NCBI GenBank assembly: GCA_963734275.1
Contig: CAVTGO010000013.1
Span: 124,001-188,000 of the forward strand
Reading direction: 5' to 3'
Length of the DNA stretch: 64,000 bases
Source of the DNA: CAVTGO01 sp963734275
GTDB lineage: Bacteria > Actinomycetota > UBA4738 > HRBIN12
Numbering within the stretch: the stretch's first letter is position 1; each line of letters begins with the position of its first letter. The notes under the pieces are model-generated. The model did no database searches. It was not told the origin of the DNA and saw nothing but the letters and a program-made list of their open reading frames with translations. Below are positions 58,087-64,000 of this stretch, piece by piece. The translations under genes were made by a program, and so were the position numbers.

Positions 58087-58974
58087 ATGCCACCGAGCCC
58101 ACCGAGCCCACCGAGCCCACCGAGCCCACCGAGCCCACCGAGCCCACCGAGCCCACCGAGCCCACCGAGCCCACCGAGCCGCCTGCGCCCGCCATCCGAC
58201 CCTTGGCGGCCGCATCGAGCCGCGCCCAGAACGCCGGACCCGACGGCCCCATCCGACGTCCCGAACACGGGCGTCGGGACCCTCGACCGGGCGGTCGCCG
58301 TCATCGAGGCGGTGGAGCGAGGCGCGAGTTCCTTCACCGCGATCGCCGAGGCGACCGGCTTGTCCCGGGCGACCGCCCACCGCCTGGTCAAGGCGCTCGT
58401 GGAACACGAGCTCCTCGCGACGTACGGAGGGTTCGGCTACCGAATCGGGCCAAGGCTCCTGCGCCTCGCCGACCGCGCGATGCGCGAGCTCCCCCTCCGT
58501 GAGCTGGCCCGCACCGCGCTCGAGCGCCTCGCGCGGGTGACGGGGGAGACCGCGCAGCTCTACGTCCGTTCGGGCGACGAGCGCGTCTGCATCGACACCG
58601 TCGAGTCCGCGAACGAGCTCCGCACGATCGTGCCGATCGGCGCCACCCTGCCTCTCACCGCCGGCTCCGCCGCCAAGGTGTTCCTCGCCTACGATCCCCG
58701 TGCCGACCGGCTGATCCGGCGGGCCGCCGATCCGGCCCGGTTCGGCCGCGAGGTCGCGCGGGTCAGCGGGCGCGGATGGGCGTCGAGCACCGGCGAGCGG
58801 CAGGCCGGGGTCGGCTCGGTGAGCGCCCCGGTCCTCGCGCTGAACGACCTGCCGATCGCGGTGGTCTCCGTGTCGGGACCGGCGTCGAGGATGGGGCGCA
58901 TCAGCGCGAAGCGGTACGCGCCGGCGGTGATGGATGCCGCGCGCGAGATCGAGCGCGCGCTCGGAACGGCTTAG
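58087..58974 (+). CDS. IclR-family regulator of leucine genes (NdgR/LtbR-like)
   Basis: 295 residues. A Pro/Ser-rich N-terminal extension of about 58 residues, including ten Pro-Pro-Ser units, precedes the winged helix-turn-helix (GVGTLDRAVAVIEAVERG, then FTAIAEATGLSRATAHRLVKAL, about 60-105) and the IclR effector domain (ETAQLYVRSGDERVCIDTVES and GWASSTGERQAGVGSVSAPVL). Actinobacterial leuCD operons are commonly preceded by a divergent regulator of this kind (NdgR in Streptomyces, LtbR in Corynebacterium), which supports the role. ATG 58087 is the only ATG/GTG start before the DNA-binding domain; with the operator directly before it, there is no ribosome-binding site, so translation may be leaderless. 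Confidence 0.85.
   Translation: MPPSPPSPPSPPSPPSPPSPPSPPSPPSPPSRLRPPSDPWRPHRAAPRTPDPTAPSDVPNTGVGTLDRAVAVIEAVERGASSFTAIAEATGLSRATAHRLVKALVEHELLATYGGFGYRIGPRLLRLADRAMRELPLRELARTALERLARVTGETAQLYVRSGDERVCIDTVESANELRTIVPIGATLPLTAGSAAKVFLAYDPRADRLIRRAADPARFGREVARVSGRGWASSTGERQAGVGSVSAPVLALNDLPIAVVSVSGPASRMGRISAKRYAPAVMDAAREIERALGTA
58090..58179 (+). repeat. 10 perfect copies of a 9-bp tandem repeat in the IclR gene
   Basis: Unit CCACCGAGC repeated ten times without a mismatch directly after the start codon. It encodes Pro-Pro-Ser repeats in the IclR frame. Because the unit is a multiple of three, copy-number changes keep the frame but alter the extension. Perfect identity implies recent or ongoing slippage. 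Confidence 0.95.
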
Positions 58975-60917
58975 ACGGAACCCGGGATGATGCCGATCGG
59001 TCCGTCGGGCAGGTAGACGCGGAACGACGCCCCACCGTCCGGCCGCGCCTCGACCCACGCCCGTCCGCCGTGCAGCTCCGCGAACCGGGCGACGAGGGAG
59101 AGCCCGATCCCGCTGCCTTGTGTCCCCTCGGTGCCGGGACCGCGACGGAACGCCTCGAACACGGTCTCCTCGAACCCGGCAGGCACGCCCGGGCCGTCGT
59201 CGTCGACGATGATCAAGGCGCCGCCGCCCTCGCGCCGGCAGCGGGCCCAGATCCGCGCGTCGGACCCCGTGTGCCGGACGGCGTTCGCGAGCAGGTTCTC
59301 GATCATGCGCTCCACCTTCGGGACGTCCACGTTCGCGATGCACCGGCCCGGCTCCACCTCCACCTTCCGGCCGCGGAGCACGACCGTCCGCTCGACCAGC
59401 CCCGACACGAGCTCCACGAGGTCCACCGGGAACCGGCGCGGCTCCGTGATCCCCGAGTCCAGCCGGTCCAGGTCGAGGAGGTCGGTCAGCAGGCCGTTCA
59501 TCGCCTTGGTCCGCGCGCCGAGCGTGTGGAGCAGGGCCGTGCGCTCCTCCTCATCGAGCTGGTCGTCGAGGCGCTCCAGCGTGCTCGCCGCCCCCAGGAT
59601 CGCCGTGAGCGGCTCCTTCAGGTCGTGCGAGAGGGTGTGGAGCAACGTGTTCTTCAGCCGGTCCAGGGCCACCAGCCGTTCTTCGGCCCCGCGCCGCTCG
59701 GTGATGTCGTACATGAGGCCCTGCAGGCAGATCGGGTTGCCCTCGTCGTCCAGCACGGCCGTGGCCTCGTCGAGCAGCCACACCCACTCCCCGTCGCGAC
59801 GCTGCATCCGGTACTCGATGCGGAACGGCACGCCTTCGCGCTGGGACCGCACCTCGGCCTCCCGGACCATCTCGAGGTCGTCGGGGTGGGTGAACGAGGC
59901 CTGCGGGTGCGGGTGTTCCATCCACTCCGTGGGCGTGAACCCGAGGACGCGCTCGATCTGGGGGCTGACGTACAGCCAATCGCCGTCGTCCCCGTACTTG
60001 GCGAGGTAGACGACGCACGGGAGAGACTCGACGAGGGTGCGGTACTTCGCCTCGGTCTCCGCGTGGTGCTCTGCCGTCTCCTTCATCTCGGTGACGTCGA
60101 GCATCATGCCCTGCCAGAACCGAACCCGGCTCACGGGGTCGGTGATCAGGACCGCCTCGTCGCGGAACCACACCACGCGCCCGTCCCGAGCGATCATCCG
60201 GTATTCGCTCAAGAAGCGGTCGCCGGTGGTCGCCGACCAGTGGTCCTGCGCGACGAGCTGGTCGCGATCGTCCGGGTGGGTGGCCCGGACCCGCAGCTCG
60301 GGATCGGCCTGCCACTCCCCAGGCGTGTAGCCGAGGATCCGCTCGGTCTGGGGGCTGATGTACAGGTTGCGGAAGCCGGTGGGACTGGTCGGCTCCTCGA
60401 CCTGGGTGTACGTGATCGCCGGCATCTGCTCGACGAGCGCGCGGTAGGCCATCTCGGTCTCGCGCAGCTCCCGATACCGGCTCCCGGCGGCTGCCCGCCC
60501 GTCGACGTCGGAAGCGCGGACGACGACGAGCGGTTCGCCCCCGTTCACGACCTCGGCCCACAGGCGGATCACCCGGGTCTCGCCCTCGGGGGTCGACACG
60601 GAGGTGTCGAACCCGTCGATCAGGCCGGTCTGCGCGAGACGCCCTCGCGCCCTGTCCGGCCCGAGCGCGCCCCACAGATCCAGGTCGTACACGTCGGCCC
60701 CAAGGACCTCGCCGAGACCTACGCCCATCAGGGCGCAGAATCGGTCGTTGGCCTCCTGGATCCGGCCGTCATCGAGCCGGGCGACGACCATGCCCACCGC
60801 GCTCGCGTGGAAGACGCGGTCGAGCAGGCCCGCCCGATCCTGGGCAGGGGCGACGTGAGAGTCCATCCCAGGATGCATCGGGTGTCCGCGCGACCGGGTT
60901 GACGCATGGGTCGTCAT
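58971..60917 (-). CDS. PAS-domain sensor histidine kinase A
   Basis: 648 residues, no membrane helix, so soluble. Three PAS domains (about 25-135; 155-285, with GFRNLYISPQTERILGYTPGEW; 300-415), then a HisKA-like helix with LLHTLSHDLKEPLTAIL (His near 430) and a HATPase domain with NLLANAVRHT, DDDGPGVP and GSGIGLSLVARFAELHGG. An active autokinase is expected; no response regulator is adjacent. ATG 60917 has AAAGGA at the right distance; 60878 and 60866 are alternatives. It is a paralogue of the kinase at 62818. The final bases overlap the IclR stop. Confidence 0.88.
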   Translation of the reverse strand: MTTHASTRSRGHPMHPGMDSHVAPAQDRAGLLDRVFHASAVGMVVARLDDGRIQEANDRFCALMGVGLGEVLGADVYDLDLWGALGPDRARGRLAQTGLIDGFDTSVSTPEGETRVIRLWAEVVNGGEPLVVVRASDVDGRAAAGSRYRELRETEMAYRALVEQMPAITYTQVEEPTSPTGFRNLYISPQTERILGYTPGEWQADPELRVRATHPDDRDQLVAQDHWSATTGDRFLSEYRMIARDGRVVWFRDEAVLITDPVSRVRFWQGMMLDVTEMKETAEHHAETEAKYRTLVESLPCVVYLAKYGDDGDWLYVSPQIERVLGFTPTEWMEHPHPQASFTHPDDLEMVREAEVRSQREGVPFRIEYRMQRRDGEWVWLLDEATAVLDDEGNPICLQGLMYDITERRGAEERLVALDRLKNTLLHTLSHDLKEPLTAILGAASTLERLDDQLDEEERTALLHTLGARTKAMNGLLTDLLDLDRLDSGITEPRRFPVDLVELVSGLVERTVVLRGRKVEVEPGRCIANVDVPKVERMIENLLANAVRHTGSDARIWARCRREGGGALIIVDDDGPGVPAGFEETVFEAFRRGPGTEGTQGSGIGLSLVARFAELHGGRAWVEARPDGGASFRVYLPDGPIGIIPGSV

Positions 60918-61000
60918 CTGCGTCCTTTGGACGCATCGTTCGGACCATCGGCCGGTGGGTGACCAGGCCGCGTGGTTCGGGCGCGAGCCACCCGTTCGGG

Positions 61001-62749
61001 CTAACCCAGCTGCCCGGCCAGCACGCGAACGATCTCGTCCTCGATCCCCGAGGCGGTGGACTTGGACAGACCCGAGCACAGGATCGAGAACTCCACCCAG
61101 GCGTCGAGGCGGTCGGCGTAGACCCAGCCCGAGAGGGCGGACACGTCGGTGAGGGTGCCGGTCTTCGCCCTGATCTTCACGTTGTGGAGCCGGTCGCGAA
61201 GGGTCCCCTGGCCGCCGGTGGGCAGGGCCCGCCGCAGGTCGACGCCCCAGGGCGCGTCTTCTGCGTGCCAGAGCAGCTCCACCATCCCGCGTGCGCTCAC
61301 TCGGTTCGCGTACGACAGGCCCGAGTTGTCGAACAGTTCGAAGCCCGCGCCGCGCTCGTTGACCCATTCCTCGACCGTCGCCGCGCCCTTGGCGATCGTG
61401 CCCGGGGCGCCGCGAACCTCGGCGCCGAGCCGCTTGCCGAGCACCTCGGCCGAGAAGTTGTTCGAGGGGACGAGCGTCTTGCGAAGGAGCGTGGCGAGCG
61501 GTTGCGAGGAGACCGATGCCACCGGCGTGAGTCCGTCGGGCGACCGACCCGACCCCGGCGTTCCCCCGACGCGCACGCCGAGCTCCTCGAGGCGCTCCGT
61601 GAGCGCCTCGGCCGCGCGGCGCTCGGGGGCGGGCGAATCGTTGCCATCGAACGTGAGCGCCGTCGGCCGGTTCACGTAGTCGCGTGCGACGTTGTTCCAT
61701 CCCGGGGCGTCCCAGTCCCGTCGGAAGTAGGTGGTGCTCCCGCGGACGTCGCCCGCGATCCGCACGATCCCCGCGTCCACGATCCGCTGCGCGAGCGCAC
61801 CCATCGACGCCCGTCCCACACCTGGGTCGCCGCGGCCGAGGATCCACAGGTCGCCGCGCACGACGCCGTCCCGCACCGTGCGGGCCGAGGCCCGGGTCTG
61901 GACCTCGAAGTCGGCTCCGAACGTGTCGAACATCGCCATCGCGAGCAGCAGCTTCTCGTTCGATGCGGGGGTCCGGGCCGTAAGGTCGGCGCGCCGGTAG
62001 AGGTAGACGTCCTCTTCACCGACGGTCACCGAGATCGGGCGACCGCCGATGGCATCCTCGATCGACTCCATCCACGCGGCCGGCGTGACCTCGAACGCCA
62101 GCATCGGCGTCGTGGCCGTCTCGTTCAGCTCGTCCTGCGCGGTCCACCGGAACCGGTACCGCACCACCCCGATGTCGTCGAACCCGAGGCAGGGGCTGGC
62201 CGTCGCGCTCGAATGAGCGTCGAGCGTCAGCGACTCGAGCACGACCCATCCGTCCTTCGTGCGCCGCTGGAGCTCGACGAGCTGGCCGGTCTTCGACGGC
62301 GTCACGCTGACGAACGCATCGACGCAGGACCCGGCCTCCGCATCGCCGGCGACGACCGAACCGTCCACCGAGGCGCGGACGCGCACGAGCGCCAGCTCCG
62401 AGGTGGCGGCCGTGCAGCCGCCGCTGGAAGACACGCTCGCCCGGTACCGGCCGGTGTGCTGCTGGGACTGGTCGAGGGCGACCGTCCCGGTGTCGTCCGT
62501 GGTTCCCTGTCCGACGATCGCGGATCCCGAGGAGTCGGCGGGACGCCACTCGAGGGTGACGGTGCGACCGTCGAGGCACGCCGGGTCGCCCTCGACCGTA
62601 ACGGTGAGCGTGACGTCGCCTCCGTATGGGGTCGTCTGGTCCGAGGCGACGATCGTGACCGTGCTCGTGCCGGCGTGCGCCGGGCCGGCGGCAAGGATCG
62701 GCAACAGCACGGCGAAGGTCGCAAGGAGAACGAGGGCGCGGGCTCTCAC
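61001..62749 (-). CDS. D-alanyl-D-alanine carboxypeptidase (PBP4/S13) with extra N-terminal domains
   Basis: 582 residues. Signal peptide RARALVLLATFAVLLPILAA (cleavage near AHA-GT). The next roughly 225 residues look like two Ig-like beta-sandwich modules (VTIVASDQTTPYGGDVTLTV and ALVRVRASVDGSVVAGDAEA onward) with paired cysteines. The peptidase domain starts near 260 with the active-site motif SNEK (near 291), then SNNFS (near 468) and KTGTL (near 550). It trims peptidoglycan stem peptides outside the membrane. The two modules ahead of the peptidase domain are not part of standard DacB. Start GTG 62749. It lies between the two histidine kinases. Confidence 0.85.
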   Translation of the reverse strand: MRARALVLLATFAVLLPILAAGPAHAGTSTVTIVASDQTTPYGGDVTLTVTVEGDPACLDGRTVTLEWRPADSSGSAIVGQGTTDDTGTVALDQSQQHTGRYRASVSSSGGCTAATSELALVRVRASVDGSVVAGDAEAGSCVDAFVSVTPSKTGQLVELQRRTKDGWVVLESLTLDAHSSATASPCLGFDDIGVVRYRFRWTAQDELNETATTPMLAFEVTPAAWMESIEDAIGGRPISVTVGEEDVYLYRRADLTARTPASNEKLLLAMAMFDTFGADFEVQTRASARTVRDGVVRGDLWILGRGDPGVGRASMGALAQRIVDAGIVRIAGDVRGSTTYFRRDWDAPGWNNVARDYVNRPTALTFDGNDSPAPERRAAEALTERLEELGVRVGGTPGSGRSPDGLTPVASVSSQPLATLLRKTLVPSNNFSAEVLGKRLGAEVRGAPGTIAKGAATVEEWVNERGAGFELFDNSGLSYANRVSARGMVELLWHAEDAPWGVDLRRALPTGGQGTLRDRLHNVKIRAKTGTLTDVSALSGWVYADRLDAWVEFSILCSGLSKSTASGIEDEIVRVLAGQLG

Positions 62750-62817
62750 GGTTCGGCGATGCTCCCACGCGGGGGCAGAGGCCTCAATAGGGTTCCGGAA
62801 GGAGCGGCCGCGGCCGC

Positions 62818-64000
62818 TCAGTCGCGGGACGGGCCGGGAAGGAACACGCGGAACGAGCTGCCACCGCCGGGTCGATCCTGCACCCACGCGCGTCCCCCGT
62901 GGAGCTCGGCGAACCGCGACACGAGCGACAGGCCGATGCCCGAGCCGGCCGACCCGGGGTCGCCCTTGTGGAAAGGCTCGAAGATGTCCTGCTTGATCTC
63001 GTCGGGAACGCCGGGGCCCTCATCCTCCACGGCGACGAGCACACCACCGTCCTCCGGCAGGACGCGCACCCACAGCCGCGAGCCCTCGGGCGTGTGCCGC
63101 GACGCGTTCACGAGCAGGTTGTCCACCATGCGCTCGACCTTCGGCGCGTCGACCGGGGCGACGACCGGACGTGCGGAGATCTCGACGGGTCGGCCGCCGA
63201 GGACATCGCTCGCGTGCACGAGGTCGGTCACGAGCTGCCCAACGTCAACCGGGAAACGCGTCGGTTCTGCGATCCCGCGACCCAGGCGCTCGAGATCGAG
63301 CAGGTCGTCAAGGAGCTTGTCCATCTTCCGCGCCCGAACCGTCATCCCGTCGAGGAGCTCCTGCGCATCGGACTCGCGCAGCTCGGGCCGCTTCAGGGCA
63401 GAGGTGGCCGTCAGGATCGCCGTGATCGGTCCCTTCAGGTCGTGCGAGAGGGTGTGCAGCAGCGTGTTCTTCAGGTCGTCCATCGCACGCAGCTGTTCGG
63501 CCTGGGCTTGTTCGCGTTCGAGCGCGCTCATGAGATCGGCCTCGGCCTCCATCTGCGCCGAGATGTCGAGCAGGAAGCCCTGCGAGAACAGCGCGGTGCC
63601 GTCTTCCTCGAACACGACGACGGCAACGTCGCGGACCCACACGATCCTCCCATCGCGGTGCGTCACGCGGTAGGTCTCGTCGAACGGCTCGTTCGTCTCG
63701 GCGTGTGCGGCCTCGGCCGCGCGGCAGCGCTCTCGGTCGTCCGGATGCACCAGCGTGCCGAGCCACAGATCGGGGTCGTCCACCCAGGCCTGTTGGTCGT
63801 AGCCGAACAGCGCCTCGGTCTGCGGGCTCGTGTAGACGTTCGTGGCGCGCTCGTCGAGCTCGTCAACGTAGACGACGCAGGGGAGCGACTCGACGAGGCT
63901 GCGGTAGCGCCGGTCTGCGCGCCGCGCTTGCTCCTCGGCCTCCTTCTCGGCGGTGATGTCGAACATCACGCCCTGCCAGAACGTCCCGCCGTCGCGCTCG
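62818..64000 (-). CDS. PAS-domain sensor histidine kinase B (N-terminus beyond the window)
   Basis: C-terminal about 394 residues; the frame is open to the window end, so an ATG at 63969 is internal. A PAS domain (RYRSLVESLPCVVYVDELDE, then ALFGYDQQAWVDDPDLW) is followed by a second linker, a HisKA-like helix LLHTLSHDLKGPITAIL and a HATPase domain (NLLVNASRHT, VEDEGPGVP, GSGIGLSLVSRFAELHGG). It closely resembles kinase A at 58971, so the two arose by duplication, with the carboxypeptidase gene between them. Confidence 0.88.
   Translation of the reverse strand, partial: ERDGGTFWQGVMFDITAEKEAEEQARRADRRYRSLVESLPCVVYVDELDERATNVYTSPQTEALFGYDQQAWVDDPDLWLGTLVHPDDRERCRAAEAAHAETNEPFDETYRVTHRDGRIVWVRDVAVVVFEEDGTALFSQGFLLDISAQMEAEADLMSALEREQAQAEQLRAMDDLKNTLLHTLSHDLKGPITAILTATSALKRPELRESDAQELLDGMTVRARKMDKLLDDLLDLERLGRGIAEPTRFPVDVGQLVTDLVHASDVLGGRPVEISARPVVAPVDAPKVERMVDNLLVNASRHTPEGSRLWVRVLPEDGGVLVAVEDEGPGVPDEIKQDIFEPFHKGDPGSAGSGIGLSLVSRFAELHGGRAWVQDRPGGGSSFRVFLPGPSRD

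Noticed and set aside
58090..58179. Tandem 9-bp repeats as a CRISPR-like or origin-type array
   Set aside because: No spacers, unit is three codons, and the array is inside the IclR reading frame with a start codon directly before it.

Overview
The window is about 64 kb of GC-rich bacterial chromosome. Dense codirectional genes with ATGA/GTGA overlaps, frequent GTG starts, two probably leaderless starts and the gene content (allene-oxide-cyclase-like secreted protein, YpfJ-type metallopeptidase, CsbD, an IclR regulator divergent from leuCD, citramalate synthase next to leuAB) suggest an uncultured Actinomycetota or a closely similar high-GC lineage. I cannot place it more precisely from sequence alone. 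I see no rRNA, tRNA, CRISPR array, transposase or prophage gene.

Layout. 0-4.3 kb: end of larC, larE, a thioredoxin-fold protein, arfB, an aldo/keto reductase and small proteins. 4.3-7.9 kb: a heterodimeric ABC exporter. 7.9-19.3 kb: GcvT-like protein, two paralogous zinc-ribbon genes sharing a 50-bp upstream element, YpfJ, CsbD, PAP2 phosphatase, small stress/membrane proteins, PHP phosphoesterase, GNAT, adenylate cyclase, lipoprotein. 19.4-26.5 kb: a corrinoid-dependent methyltransferase cluster (corrinoid protein, pterin methyltransferase, a reductive activase fused to DUF1638, and a non-pyrrolysine MttB-family methyltransferase), interrupted by a VOC gene and a VWA gene on the other strand. 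27.3-38.7 kb: DeoR regulator, nucleotidyltransferase-like protein, metallophosphoesterase, amino-acid/amine permease, and two copies of a module made of an FAD-oxidoreductase/GcvT fusion plus a choline-kinase-like phosphotransferase. 38.7-46.9 kb: an ilvBNC-leuA-leuB-cimA operon behind a promoter, a 16-residue Leu/Val/Ile leader peptide and an attenuator. 47-56 kb: GNAT, a membrane pseudo-receiver, a GGDEF-EAL protein, an MFS transporter, a TPR protein and an alpha-oxoamine-synthase-like enzyme. 56-59 kb: leuCD with a divergent IclR regulator that carries a perfect 10 x 9-bp repeat. 59-64 kb: two PAS histidine kinases around a PBP4-type carboxypeptidase.

How it fits together. The two C1 blocks (19-26 kb and 29-38 kb) can be read as one pathway: a quaternary amine such as glycine betaine is demethylated by the MttB/corrinoid system, and the resulting N-methylated glycines are demethylated by the FAD-GcvT proteins, all methyl groups entering the tetrahydrofolate pool. 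The substrate is inferred, not shown. A 15-bp palindrome (GTGACC-N3-GGTCAC) sits before both transcription units of the methyltransferase cluster. Branched-chain amino-acid synthesis is controlled in two ways: ribosome-mediated attenuation of ilvBNC-leuAB-cimA, and probably an IclR repressor on leuCD.

Sequence quality. Between about 28.7 and 36.2 kb six consecutive genes on both strands contain at least 28 single-base indels, mostly an extra G or C, while the encoded protein stays conserved between them. This looks like an uncorrected stretch of assembly rather than gene decay, and coordinates of proteins there should be treated as repaired readings.
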